Source: Nocardia higoensis (GTDB taxonomy: Bacteria; Actinomycetota; Actinomycetes; Mycobacteriales; Mycobacteriaceae). From it: a stretch of 64,000 nt of DNA. The first letter of the stretch is position 1; each line of letters starts with the position of its first letter. Of this stretch, positions 44,475-53,832 are shown one piece after another. The notes beneath the pieces were generated by a model that was not told the DNA's origin, searched no databases, and worked only from the letters and a program-made list of their open reading frames with translations. The stretch is from contig NZ_JADLQN010000005.1 of assembly GCF_015477835.1 (NCBI RefSeq), forward strand, positions 62,001 through 126,000, given 5' to 3'. A program made the position numbers and the translations under genes.

Positions 44475-45752
44475 ATGGACAGTCACGCCGCGATCGTCGG
44501 TGCGCAGCTCCGAGCGGCCCGGGAAGCTGCTGGTATGTCACTGGCAGCGCTGGCCGGCCAGATCCACTACAGCAAGTCGATGCTCTCCTATTTCGAGACC
44601 GGGCAGCGCACGCCGACGCCAGATGTCATAGCGTGGTACGAACAGCGGTTCGGCGGCATGCAAGACGCGGTTGCCACCCTGCTCAACCTTGGAAAGGCTG
44701 ACGTGGAACGGCGCTCATTTCTTCGGGTCGGCTACTCCACAGCACTCAGCTCATCCGTCCTGCTACCCGGATGGCTCGATCCGGCCGTCGCCACACCGGC
44801 GAGGAAAGCAATCGGGATCCGCCACGTCGGTGAGGCCGACGTAGCCGCAGTCCGAGACGTCATGCTCGTGTTCTCCCAGATGGACCAGCGGTTGGGCGGC
44901 GGGCACGGGCGCACGGCTGTCGTTCAGTACCTGACCAACGAGGTAACCGGGTACCTCAACGGCGCGTACGCGAGCGATCAGGTTCGTCGTGACATGTTCT
45001 CCGCAGCAGCAGAATTGACGTATCTGGCGGGTTGGATGGCGTTCGACAACGACGAGCATCCGGCTGCCCAGCGCTACTTCACGACATCGACCAAGCTCGC
45101 CGCCGAAGCAGATGACGCACCATTGACCGGGCATATCCTGCGCGCCATGGCACACCAGGCTATCGATCTCGGGCACCCTCTGGAAGGGCTGCAACTGGCC
45201 GAAGCGTCGGTGGCTGGCGCTCGCTACCGAACTGCTTGTCCGCGCGAGCGAGCGCTGCTGAAGGTCGTGCACGCCAAAGCGTTGAGCGCGGCAGGTCGCC
45301 CCGCCGAATCGGCGAGAGCGCTTCTCCAGGCCGAGAAGGACTTGGCGGATGCATCCACTCGCGATCGAGAGCCGACACGGGTGTTCTTCTTCTCCGAAGC
45401 GAGCCTCGCGCACGAAACGGCCTGCGCACTGCGTGACGCGGGCGATCTGAGCGGAGCCGCTGAACAGTTCGAGCGCAGTGTTCGCAAACGTCAAGCTACC
45501 GCGTTCACGCGTACACATGCGGTGACCCTCGGGTACCTCGGAACAGTGCAAGCGCGCGCTGGGAGTATCGAACAAGCTTGTGCCACTTGGTCTTCTGCGC
45601 TGGCTGCGATGAGCGGGGTGCAGTCGGGGCGCACACGCAACATCGCACGCGACATCCGCGCGACTGTGGCACCGCACCTCAACCGACATATCGCCGGTGT
45701 GCGTGAGATCGACGACCAGGCAACGGAGTACCTGACCGTGAGTAGCAGATAG
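44475..45752 (+). CDS. XRE-family HTH regulator with TPR-like C-terminal domain
   Basis: 425 residues. The HTH is GAQLRAAREAAGMSLAALAGQIHYSKSMLSYFETGQRTPTPDVIAWYEQRFG (residues 8 to 60), followed by the linker VERRSFLRVGYS common to Streptomyces regulators of this architecture. From about residue 140 a helical-repeat domain holds TPR-like units (MFSAAAELTYLAGWMAFDNDEHPAAQRYFTTSTKLAAEA; HILRAMAHQAIDLGHPLEGLQLAEASV; ACALRDAGDLSGAAEQFERSVRKRQ). Such proteins often sense peptides or small molecules through the repeats. It is divergent from the methyltransferase operon and lies 13 bp before the TrmO-like gene. Confidence 0.88.
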   Translation: MDSHAAIVGAQLRAAREAAGMSLAALAGQIHYSKSMLSYFETGQRTPTPDVIAWYEQRFGGMQDAVATLLNLGKADVERRSFLRVGYSTALSSSVLLPGWLDPAVATPARKAIGIRHVGEADVAAVRDVMLVFSQMDQRLGGGHGRTAVVQYLTNEVTGYLNGAYASDQVRRDMFSAAAELTYLAGWMAFDNDEHPAAQRYFTTSTKLAAEADDAPLTGHILRAMAHQAIDLGHPLEGLQLAEASVAGARYRTACPRERALLKVVHAKALSAAGRPAESARALLQAEKDLADASTRDREPTRVFFFSEASLAHETACALRDAGDLSGAAEQFERSVRKRQATAFTRTHAVTLGYLGTVQARAGSIEQACATWSSALAAMSGVQSGRTRNIARDIRATVAPHLNRHIAGVREIDDQATEYLTVSSR

Positions 45753-45765
45753 GGCAGAAGGACGC

Positions 45766-46236
45766 ATGACAGACGAAGTGTTCGAGGTTGTTCCCGTCGC
45801 GCACGTGGTGGGTGGTCGCCGCGAACCGACCGATGATCACTGGGGCGGAGCCGAGGCGATCATTCGCATCGATGACAGCAGGTTCACCGAAGAGTCGGTG
45901 CAGGGTCTCGAAGAGTTCAGCCACCTCGAAATCGTGTTCCGATTCCACCTCACCGATCCCGCTGACCTGCACTTCGGTGCTCGTAGTGCGCGCGACAATC
46001 CGGACTGGCCGAAGGTGGGGATTTTCGGGCATCGGAACATGCGGCGGCTGAACTGGCTCGGTGTCTCGCGCACGCGACTCGTGCGGGTGGACGGTCTGGA
46101 TCTGCACGTCGCCGAGCTGGATGCAGTCGACGGAACGCCGGTACTGGACATCAAGCCGTGGTTCGCGGAGTTCGGACCGCGTGGCGAGTGTCGTCAGGCG
46201 GCCTGGTCCACCGAGATGCTGAAGGACTACTTTTAG
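45766..46236 (+). CDS. TrmO/TsaA-like SAM-dependent protein
   Basis: 156 residues with the TsaA/YaeB (TrmO) pattern: VVPVAHVVGGRREPTDDHWGGAEAIIRIDDSRFTEESVQGLEEFSHLEIVFRFH, then DNPDWPKVGIFGHRNMRRLNWLGVSRTRLVRVDGLDLHVAELDAVDGTPVLDIKPW. TrmO adds the N6-methyl group to t6A37 in some tRNAs, using SAM in an unusual beta-barrel. This copy is short and lacks the C-terminal extension of E. coli TrmO, so a different target is possible. Lies between the XRE-TPR gene (13 bp) and hsdR (41 bp). Confidence 0.85.
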   Translation: MTDEVFEVVPVAHVVGGRREPTDDHWGGAEAIIRIDDSRFTEESVQGLEEFSHLEIVFRFHLTDPADLHFGARSARDNPDWPKVGIFGHRNMRRLNWLGVSRTRLVRVDGLDLHVAELDAVDGTPVLDIKPWFAEFGPRGECRQAAWSTEMLKDYF

Positions 46237-46277
46237 CTAAAATCTCTCTGCGAGCGACACCGCGGGGGAGGAACTGG

Positions 46278-49200
46278 ATGCCGATCATAGATTCGAGACT
46301 GCTCGACGCTGCCCGGAAGTCGGTGAACTTCGGCTCGTTGGCCGCGATCGAGCCGCTGCTGACTATCTATGGAGCGGGCGCCGAGTCAAGTGTCTACACC
46401 GACCCGAACGGTGCGCTGATCAAGTGCCGCCAGTTCGGTGAGGTGCTCGCCGAGCAGCTGATCCGGCGCAGCGGCACCCGCTTCAACGGATCCAAGCAGA
46501 TCGAGCGTATTCAAACCCTCGAGCGCGCGGGGGTGCTGACCCGATTCGCCGCCGATGCGCTGCACGACATCCGTCGGACTGGCAACGAGGCTACTCACAG
46601 TCATCTGTTCAACGTACGCGCAGCACTGCGGACAGTGGAGCAGTGCTGGCAGCTCGGCGACCTGCTACGGCTGGCGCTGTCCCCGGACGATCAGAAGCCC
46701 TGCAGCTTCATCGCGCCGCAGCCTCCGGCGCCGCCGCAGGTCGTCGAGGCCGACGATCAGGCCCAGCTTGACGAGATCAACGCGAGGCTCGCCGCCTCGC
46801 AGACCAAGCTGACCGAGACGTTGACCGTGCTCGACGCCGCTACGACCGTGCAAGCGGCCGAAGCCGACGCACGTCGAGCCGCCGAGCAAGAGCTTGCGAA
46901 CGCGCGGCAGCGCGAGCAGGAGGTTGCCGCGCGTCTGGCCGCCCTCGAGAAGCAGCTCGCCGCGCTGCAGGATTCGGGTGCACTGGCCTCCGCCGAGCCG
47001 GCGAAGGTGTCGGCCGCCAGCGGCAGCTCCTTCTCCAAGGCATTCCGTCGCCGTCCCCCACTCAACGAGGTGCAGGCGCGTCGCGCCATCGACGCTCAAC
47101 TCGTCGCGACGGGCTGGGTCGTTCAGGACTATGTCGATGTCAATCCGGCAGCGGGGGTCGGGGTGGCGGTGCGCGAGTTCCGTCTCGCTACCGGCTATGC
47201 CGACTACGTGCTGTATGTGGATAGCAAGATCGTCGGCGTCATCGAAGCCAAGCGGGAGGGCACCGCCCTCATCGGTGTTGAGCACCAGACCGCTAAGTAT
47301 GCAAGAGGATTGAGGAAGTCGGACCAGCTCGCGGCCTGGCGGCAGGACGAGCCACTACCGTTCTGCTACGAATCCACCGGTGTGGAGACCCGGTTTACCA
47401 ACCGGCTCGATCCGAGGCCGCGGTCGCGTGAGGTGTTCACCTTCGCAAGACCGCAGACGATCAGGGCGTGGATGCACCAGGCCGCCGCCCGCCCAGAGGC
47501 GCCGACCTTCCGTGCTCGACTGCAGCACCTTCCACCGCTCGATCCGAAAGGGTTGCGCCCGAATCAGATCCAGGCCATCAACGGAATAGAGAGGTCCCTC
47601 GCGACCAGTCGCCCTCGCGGCCTGGTGCAAATGGCCACCGGGGCGGGCAAGACCTTCACTGCTGTCACGGCGAGCTACCGGCTCATCAAGCATGCGGATG
47701 CCTCGAAGATCCTGTTTCTCGTCGATCGCAACAATCTGGGTGAGCAGGCCCAGTCCGAGTTCGACAACTACGTACCGATCGATGACGGCCGCCGTTTCGG
47801 CGACATCTACAACGTACAGCGCCTGGCCGGCCGCGTCGTGCTCGGTTCGACGAACGTCGCGATCTCCACCATTCAGCGCCTATTTCTGCTGCTACAGGGC
47901 AAAGACTTGCCCGACGCCGATGTCGACGACGATGTGGATGGCGATACCTCCGAGCCGGAAGCGCCGGTGGATGCCGTTTACAACCCGAACGTGCCGCCGG
48001 AGACGTTCGACCTGATCATCGTCGATGAGTGCCACCGTTCCATCTATGGGCGCTGGCGTGCGGTGCTCGACTACTTCGATGCCCCGATCATCGGGCTGAC
48101 CGCAACCCCGACGAAACAGACCTTGGGTTTCTTCGATCAGAATCTGGTCAGTGAGTACACCTACGAGGAGTCGGTGATCGACGGGGTCAATGTCCCCTTC
48201 GACGTCTACCGGATCCGCACGGCGATCACCGAGTCGGGCGCCACGATCGAGGCGAAGACCGTTGTCCCTGTCCGTGATCGCCGGACCCGGGCCCAGCGCT
48301 ACCTCGAACTCGACGACGACTTCTCCTACACCGGCGAGGCGATCGGCCGGGACGTGATCGCCGAGGACCAGATCCGCAGTGTGCTCGCTACCTTCCGGGA
48401 CCGCCTTTACACCGAGATCTTCCCTGGCCGATGGGCAGTGCCCAAAACACTGATTTTCGCCAAGACCGACGCCCACGCCGACGTGATCGTCGAGCAGGTG
48501 CGCGAGGTGTTCGACGAGGGCGCCGACTTCGCCGCCAAGATCACCTACAAGTCGAAGGGGGAAGGCAGGGATCCCAAGCGGTTACTGCAGGATTTCCGCA
48601 ACAGCCCCTCGCTGCGGATAGCGGTGACGGTGGACATGATCGCCACTGGCACCGACGTGCGCGCCATCGAGTGTGTCCTTTTCCTGCGGGCAGTACGCTC
48701 AGCGGTGTACTTCGAGCAGATGAAGGGACGCGGCTCCCGGATCATCGGAGCCGACGACTATGCCGCGCTCACCCCGGACGTCGCCAAGGGGCGCACGAAG
48801 GATCGGTTCGTCATCATTGATGCGGTCGGCGTCACCGAGTCACCCCTGGTGGACGCGACCCCGATGGAGCGAGTGCCGTCAGTTTCGCTTAAGAAGCTGC
48901 TGCAGAAGGCGGGCGCCCTCACGATCACTCCCGACGAGGCCTCCAGCCTGGCGGTGCGGCTGGCGAAGTTGGCCTCGCAGCTCGACCCGGTCGAGTCTGC
49001 GGAGCTGGCCGAGGCAGCCGACGGTATCGGGCTGCGTGAGATCGTCAAGCGGATCGCTGCCGCCAGCGACACCGACGCCGTGCTGGCAGCGGAGCAGCGG
49101 GGCGGGCAGACGGAGGTGGCTGAGCAGCTGCACAAGGGTCTGGCCCCGCTTTCCGGCAATCCGGGACTGCGGCAGGCCATCCTCGACATCCGCAGGAAGA

Positions 49201-49841
49201 AGGACCTGATCTTCGACCAGGTCAATGCGGACACTCTGCTCGGCACCGAGCGCATCGCGTATGGGGGCGGCACCCACGAGCCGATCCGCTCGTTCCGGGA
49301 ATACCTCGCCGAGCACCGCGACGAGATCACAGTGCTCCAGGTATTGCACGGCAGTGCGCCGGGGCGCCCCACCTACGCCGAGCTTGAGGCCCTCGCAGAG
49401 CAGGTGGCGCGGGTACCCGCGATCGGCAGTATCGAGACCCTGTGGCGCGCATACGCCGACCTCGGCGAACTGGCCGATCCGGAGCACCGCGTCGAGGTCC
49501 CTGACCTGGTGTCCATCCTGCGCTTCGAGCTTGCCAAAGATGTTGGTGCACCGGATCATTTGAAGATTCAGCCATTCGCCTCCTTAGTGGAGGACCGGCT
49601 CGCTGCCTGGCTGGCCGAGCAGCAGCGGCGGGGCGTCGAGTTCACCGATCGGCAGCACCGATGGCTAGGAACCATCGTGGACGTGGTGAAGACGAATATG
49701 GTGGTCGAGGTCGCGGACCTCGACCGGATCCCGTTCAGCGACCTCGGCGGCAGCCAGCGGTTCGCGGCCGACTTCGAGATCACGAGCAGAGAGGCGGCCT
49801 TGCAGTTGCTGGATGAGTTGAACACGGAGCTGATTGCGTGA
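46278..49841 (+). CDS. hsdR: Type I restriction endonuclease subunit R
   Basis: 1187 residues. The N-terminus resembles a DUF4145 domain (FGEVLAEQLIRRSG ... DALHDIRRTGNEATHS, residues about 50 to 105), followed by an Ala/Glu/Gln-rich coiled coil (about 155 to 235). The PD-(D/E)xK nuclease site is Asp309 with Glu323-Ala-Lys325 (GYADYVLY ... GVIEAKREG). The translocase has Walker A TGAGKTF (about 454 to 460), DECH box at 583 to 586, and LTATPT at 607 to 612. The tail resembles the EcoEI R C-terminal domain. GGGGAGGAA precedes ATG 46278. It cuts unmodified DNA after translocation in complex with HsdM and HsdS. Confidence 0.95.
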   Translation: MPIIDSRLLDAARKSVNFGSLAAIEPLLTIYGAGAESSVYTDPNGALIKCRQFGEVLAEQLIRRSGTRFNGSKQIERIQTLERAGVLTRFAADALHDIRRTGNEATHSHLFNVRAALRTVEQCWQLGDLLRLALSPDDQKPCSFIAPQPPAPPQVVEADDQAQLDEINARLAASQTKLTETLTVLDAATTVQAAEADARRAAEQELANARQREQEVAARLAALEKQLAALQDSGALASAEPAKVSAASGSSFSKAFRRRPPLNEVQARRAIDAQLVATGWVVQDYVDVNPAAGVGVAVREFRLATGYADYVLYVDSKIVGVIEAKREGTALIGVEHQTAKYARGLRKSDQLAAWRQDEPLPFCYESTGVETRFTNRLDPRPRSREVFTFARPQTIRAWMHQAAARPEAPTFRARLQHLPPLDPKGLRPNQIQAINGIERSLATSRPRGLVQMATGAGKTFTAVTASYRLIKHADASKILFLVDRNNLGEQAQSEFDNYVPIDDGRRFGDIYNVQRLAGRVVLGSTNVAISTIQRLFLLLQGKDLPDADVDDDVDGDTSEPEAPVDAVYNPNVPPETFDLIIVDECHRSIYGRWRAVLDYFDAPIIGLTATPTKQTLGFFDQNLVSEYTYEESVIDGVNVPFDVYRIRTAITESGATIEAKTVVPVRDRRTRAQRYLELDDDFSYTGEAIGRDVIAEDQIRSVLATFRDRLYTEIFPGRWAVPKTLIFAKTDAHADVIVEQVREVFDEGADFAAKITYKSKGEGRDPKRLLQDFRNSPSLRIAVTVDMIATGTDVRAIECVLFLRAVRSAVYFEQMKGRGSRIIGADDYAALTPDVAKGRTKDRFVIIDAVGVTESPLVDATPMERVPSVSLKKLLQKAGALTITPDEASSLAVRLAKLASQLDPVESAELAEAADGIGLREIVKRIAAASDTDAVLAAEQRGGQTEVAEQLHKGLAPLSGNPGLRQAILDIRRKKDLIFDQVNADTLLGTERIAYGGGTHEPIRSFREYLAEHRDEITVLQVLHGSAPGRPTYAELEALAEQVARVPAIGSIETLWRAYADLGELADPEHRVEVPDLVSILRFELAKDVGAPDHLKIQPFASLVEDRLAAWLAEQQRRGVEFTDRQHRWLGTIVDVVKTNMVVEVADLDRIPFSDLGGSQRFAADFEITSREAALQLLDELNTELIA

Positions 49842-51208
49842 GGGAGCGTACGTTGCCCACAGGATGGGTGTGGACGACACTTGGGGAGGCGACGATTGTC
49901 TCTCCAAGGGATCCCGCCCTCGATCCCGCCGCACCATTCGTCACGATGAGCGCGGTCGAAGTAGGGCAGCGCTATCCGCTTTCGTATGAGCAACGCGGGA
50001 GCCGCTCCGGGGTTCGCGCTCGCGGCAATGATGTGCTTTTCGCGCGAATCACACCCTGTCTTGAGAACGGCAAGGTTGCTCTGTTGCCGGACGGTGTTGA
50101 GCGTGTCGGCGGCAGCACCGAATTTATCGTCGTTCGCCCAACGTCCGTAGTCGATCCCGTATTTCTCTACTATTGGTGTTTGCACCCGGATGTACGGGAT
50201 GACGCCCAGCATCAGATGTCCGGTGCCACGGGACGTATGCGACTTGCTGGGGGTGATCTGGCTAAGTTCAATTTCCCTCTCCCTCCGCTCGCCGAACAGC
50301 GCCGCATCGTCGAGTCCCTCGAAGACCATCTTTCCCGCCTGGAAGCAGCAGAGCTGACGCTGCGAAAGGCGAAGGCGAGGGTCGCTAACCTAAGTGGAAA
50401 GACGATCAACTTCTCGTACGGAATCGCAACGTCTGCCACTGACATCGCCTCGCCACCTACGCTGGCTGATGTCGTCGACGGAGCGCTTCCGCATCTTCCG
50501 GCATCGTGGAAGTGGTGCCGCCTCGGCGAACTCGCCGAAGTCGTCGGTGGAATAACCAAGGATGCGAAGAAGCAGAGCGACGAGTCCCATCCGCTTCATC
50601 CGTACTTGCGTGTCGCGAATGTTCAGGCAGGCCACCTAGTTCTCGACCACCTCACAGAGATCCGGGCAACGCCGAAGCAGATCGAGAAATTGACCCTCCG
50701 CCATGGTGATGTTCTCCTGAACGAAGGCGGCGACCGTGACAAGCTGGGGCGTGGGTGGATCTGGGAGGACCAGATCCCGAACTGCCTGCACCAGAATCAC
50801 GTTTTTCGGGCGCGGGCCAACCGTAAAGAGATCGACCCGCGACTGATCGCATGGCACGCGAACTCGTTCGGCCGGTCCTGGTTCATGCGTAACGGAAAAC
50901 AGAGCGTGAACCTGGCGTCTGTCAGTTTGACGACGGTCAAGGCTTTTCCTGTTCCGGTACCTCCGCCAGAGGAACAGGAATCAATCGTTGAACGTATTAC
51001 CGCGGCCTTGGACGCGCAGTCGCGACTTCAGTCGGCAATCGATGTCGCGCTGGCTCGTTCCAACGCTCTCCGCCGCTCCCTCTTGCGCGCCGCCTTCAAC
51101 GGCGAGCTCGTCGATCAGGATCCCACCGACGAACCCGCCGATATCGCGCTCACGAGCAGCGGTCGGCCAGCGCCGCCTCGTCGTAGGAAGCCGGTGGCCG
51201 CGAGATAA
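49838..51208 (+). CDS. hsdS: Type I restriction-modification specificity subunit S
   Basis: 456 residues from GTG 49838, overlapping the hsdR stop by 4 bp. Two target-recognition domains are visible. TRD1 starts LPTGWVWTTLGEATIVS and ends FPLPPLAEQRRIVESLEDHLSRLEAAELTL. TRD2 starts LPASWKWCRLGELAEVVGG and ends VPVPPPEEQESIVERITAALDAQSRLQSAI. The repeated PLPPxxEQ...IVE.. helices are the conserved spacers that set the distance between half-sites. Each TRD reads one half of a bipartite site; the site itself cannot be deduced. Confidence 0.95.
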   Translation: MRERTLPTGWVWTTLGEATIVSPRDPALDPAAPFVTMSAVEVGQRYPLSYEQRGSRSGVRARGNDVLFARITPCLENGKVALLPDGVERVGGSTEFIVVRPTSVVDPVFLYYWCLHPDVRDDAQHQMSGATGRMRLAGGDLAKFNFPLPPLAEQRRIVESLEDHLSRLEAAELTLRKAKARVANLSGKTINFSYGIATSATDIASPPTLADVVDGALPHLPASWKWCRLGELAEVVGGITKDAKKQSDESHPLHPYLRVANVQAGHLVLDHLTEIRATPKQIEKLTLRHGDVLLNEGGDRDKLGRGWIWEDQIPNCLHQNHVFRARANRKEIDPRLIAWHANSFGRSWFMRNGKQSVNLASVSLTTVKAFPVPVPPPEEQESIVERITAALDAQSRLQSAIDVALARSNALRRSLLRAAFNGELVDQDPTDEPADIALTSSGRPAPPRRRKPVAAR

Positions 51209-51310
51209 CCCGTTGCGAGAATCGTCGTGTGTGAAGCCTGTCAGGTGCGCGATCTTCGCCCCAGCTGGTCGGGAATGAGGTCCGCACGGGTGGCCTGGGA
51301 GCGCACCGGC

Positions 51311-51322
51311 TAACCTCGACCG
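51311..51322 (+). promoter_or_regulatory. Probable own promoter (-10) of hsdM, leaderless
   Basis: TAACCT (51311-51316) is followed after six bases by the hsdM GTG at 51323, the position expected for transcription start; there is no Shine-Dalgarno. No convincing -35 hexamer was seen. With the 114-bp gap after hsdS this suggests hsdM is transcribed separately. Confidence 0.4.
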
Positions 51323-52837
51323 GTGAACAATGCCGCTGAACTTCGCCGCCTTGTCGACAAGCTCTGGAGCTACTGTGATGTCCTGCGGGATGCCGGAGTT
51401 TCCGCCATCGACTATGTCGAACAGCTCAGCTACCTGTTGTTTCTGAAGATGGCGGACGAGCGTCAGCGGAACTCCATCAACCCGGTTCAGATCCTCCCCC
51501 CGCACCTGGACATCTCCTGGGAGCGGCTCATAGAGCTCGATGGTGTCGAACTGGAGCAGGAGTACCGCCGAGTCCTGAATGAGCTTGGCAAGGAGACCAC
51601 CAATCTCGGCGTCATCTTCCGTAAAGCGCAGAACCGGATCCAGGAACCCGCGCTGCTGCGCAAGCTCGTGGTGGACCTGATCGGGTCGGAGAATTGGTCG
51701 AGCATCGGTGGCGATCTCAACGGCGACGCCTACGAGGGGCTGTTGCAGAAGTCCGCGTCCGACGTCAAGTCGGGTGCGGGCCAGTACTTCACGCCGCGCA
51801 CCTTGATCCACGCCATGGTCGAGGTGATGCGTCCGACGCCGGCGGACACCATCGTCGATCCTGCCTGCGGAACGGGCGGCTTCCTCCTCGCCGCGGTCGA
51901 GTACCTGAGTGCTCACTATGGCGACTCCATCTCCCCTGCCCAGAGGGTCGCGCTGAGCGAGGGCCGAACCGTCCGTGGTGTCGAACTCGTCGATGCCACC
52001 GCCCGGCTCGCGACGATGAACATGTTCCTGCACGGTATCGGGCAAGCTACCGGGGAACCGGTGATCGACGTGCACGACGCGCTGGCGACCAAGCCCGCCC
52101 GTCCGGCATCTATGGTGCTGGCCAATCCGCCATTCGGGAAGAAATCGTCGATCACCATCGTCGGCGACGACGGCCGGGCCGAACGCGAAGACGTCGCCTA
52201 CAACCGTCAGGACTTTTGGGTCACGACCACCAACAAGCAGCTCAACTTCATCCAGCACATCGCGTCGTTGCTCACGATCGACGGGCGTGCCGCGGTAGTC
52301 GTGCCGGACAACGTGCTGTTCGAGGGCGGTGTGGGTGAACAGATCCGACGGCGGCTACTCAAGGAATACGACGTCCACACGCTGCTGCGACTGCCCACCG
52401 GGATCTTCTACGCAGGCGGGGTCAAAGCAAACGTATTGTTCTTCGACCGGAAACAGGCTCGCCCGAGTCGACCATGGACGGACAAGCTGTGGGTGTACGA
52501 CTTCCGCACCGGTGAACACTTCACCCTCAAACAGCGGCCGCTGCGCGAGGAGCATCTCGCCCCGTTCATCGAGGCGTTCAACGCCGATGATCGATCCGCT
52601 CGCGTGGAATCCGAACGGTTCAAGCCCTACACCTATGACGAGCTGGTCGCCCGCGACAAGGCGAACCTCGACATCACCTGGCTCAAAGATCCCGCACTGA
52701 CCGACACCGATGATGGGGTGCCGCCGGAGATCATCGCCCAGGAGATCGTCGATGACCTGAGCGCCGCTCTCGCCGAGTTCTCGGCCGTCGCCGATGCGTT
52801 GGCGGCCCGCGCTGCCGAGATCGCCGACCGCGACTGA
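51323..52837 (+). CDS. hsdM: Type I restriction-modification DNA methyltransferase subunit M
   Basis: 504-residue N6-adenine methyltransferase. The N-terminal HsdM domain begins ELRRLVDKLWSYCDVLRDAGVSAIDYVEQLSYLLFLKMADE. SAM motif I is IVDPACGTGGFLLAAVEYL (Asp179) and catalytic motif IV is Asn268-Pro-Pro-Phe (LANPPFGKKSS). KSGAGQYFTPRTLIHAMVEVM precedes motif I. GTG 51323, probably leaderless. The gene comes last in the R-S-M order; independent expression of the methylase would allow host DNA protection before HsdR acts. Confidence 0.95.
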   Translation: MNNAAELRRLVDKLWSYCDVLRDAGVSAIDYVEQLSYLLFLKMADERQRNSINPVQILPPHLDISWERLIELDGVELEQEYRRVLNELGKETTNLGVIFRKAQNRIQEPALLRKLVVDLIGSENWSSIGGDLNGDAYEGLLQKSASDVKSGAGQYFTPRTLIHAMVEVMRPTPADTIVDPACGTGGFLLAAVEYLSAHYGDSISPAQRVALSEGRTVRGVELVDATARLATMNMFLHGIGQATGEPVIDVHDALATKPARPASMVLANPPFGKKSSITIVGDDGRAEREDVAYNRQDFWVTTTNKQLNFIQHIASLLTIDGRAAVVVPDNVLFEGGVGEQIRRRLLKEYDVHTLLRLPTGIFYAGGVKANVLFFDRKQARPSRPWTDKLWVYDFRTGEHFTLKQRPLREEHLAPFIEAFNADDRSARVESERFKPYTYDELVARDKANLDITWLKDPALTDTDDGVPPEIIAQEIVDDLSAALAEFSAVADALAARAAEIADRD

Positions 52838-53219
52838 TCCAGCGCGGCCAGCGGTGTCACGGCGTCATGTAGTCGGCTGGTCTTCGGTCTCGGGAACGGC
52901 TGGATTCATTGGGACTGCGCCATCGATCTCAACCGCCACACCGGCTCCCTACCCCCTGAACAGGGCGCCGAACCGATCGTGCACCTGCCGACCCTGCCCG
53001 CTGATGGCCAGACCGGACATCATGGGTCGGGCGACTCGGCGGGGAGATGCTGGAGATCACCGACCGGGCAGTACTCGTGAAAGGCTGCCGGAAGGCCGAC
53101 GAAATTTCCTCCAGCACAACCTCGGGTATCAGGTCAACGACATCATGCGTCCGCATCACATCGGCAGGCATGGGCGCGCGGACATCGGCTGGGCCGATTC
53201 TCAGGAGGCAACACGATGA
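52838..53219 (+). pseudogene. Probable frameshifted remnant of a small unknown gene
   Basis: No single frame is convincing, but three frames in succession have high third-position GC and protein-like content. First, in the hsdM frame, LVFGLGNGWIHWDCAIDLNRH and TGSLPPEQGAEPIVHLPTLPADGQ; next, around 53047, EMLEITDRAVLVKGCRK; finally NFLQHNLGYQVNDIMRPHHIG and RADIGWADSQEATR, ending at TGA 53219. That last stop overlaps the next gene's ATG by 4 bp, as in live operons. Two single-base losses would explain the pattern. No start codon is obvious. No family recognised; non-coding DNA remains possible. Confidence 0.45.
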
Positions 53220-53832
53220 TCGTTCCCGTCCCACTGCGAGGCAGAGAATTCGCCGTCGTCGATGTCGAAGGCAACGGTCAGACGCCACCAGAGATCATCG
53301 AAATTGCGATCCTGCCCGTGTCCCGCGACGACGTGGTTGTCCAGGAGATGCGGTCCTGGCTCATTCGCCCTGTCCGTCCGATCACCCCCGTCGTCACCCG
53401 CACGGTCCACGGCATCACCAACGGTGATGTCGATGGCAAGCCGACCTGGGCGGAGGTATCCGAACAGATCAGTGGCGCGCTGACCGATCGAATTCTCGTC
53501 GCCCACAACGCGAACGTGGAGCGGCGGGTGCTCTCGGAGCACTTGCCCGGATGGGCGCCGCCGATGGTGCTGGACACCCTGCGTCTGGCCAAGGCGGTAT
53601 GGCCCGGCCTGGCGGTGGCTACGCGCTGGAGAGGCTGGTCACCCACGCATGTCTCGACGGAAACGGTGTCGCGGACCAGGGGCCTCATCGCGCCGGATGG
53701 GACACGTGGGCGACCTGGCAATTGCTGGTTCGCTTGACCGAGGAGAGCGGACTGAACTGGGACCAACTCGTGCAAGCCGCTGCGCCGGCCGAGTTCATCC
53801 CGCCGAGAGAACCAGAAGGGCGATTGTGGTGA
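53216..53832 (+). pseudogene. DEDDh 3'-5' exonuclease (DnaQ-like), frameshifted
   Basis: Residues from ATG 53216 give exonuclease motif I FAVVDVEGNGQTPPEIIEIA (Asp-x-Glu), then VHGITNGDVDGKPTW and motif II ILVAHNANVERRVL, then LDTLRLAKAVWPGL. At about 53611-53617 the frame is lost and runs out at 53737. The missing motif III continues in another frame to 53832: ALERLVTHACLDG then PHRAGWDTWATWQLLVRL (H-x-A-x-x-D). Restoring one G in the short G-run GCGGTGG joins the two. This is either a real single-base deletion or a sequencing error. Intact, it would be a 205-residue DNA or RNA exonuclease. It overlaps the next reading frame by 4 bp (GTGA). Confidence 0.75.

Noticed and set aside
53551..53832. 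Separate 93-residue gene downstream of the exonuclease start
   Set aside because: Its sequence is the exonuclease's own motif III region in a shifted frame, so it is treated as part of one broken gene.
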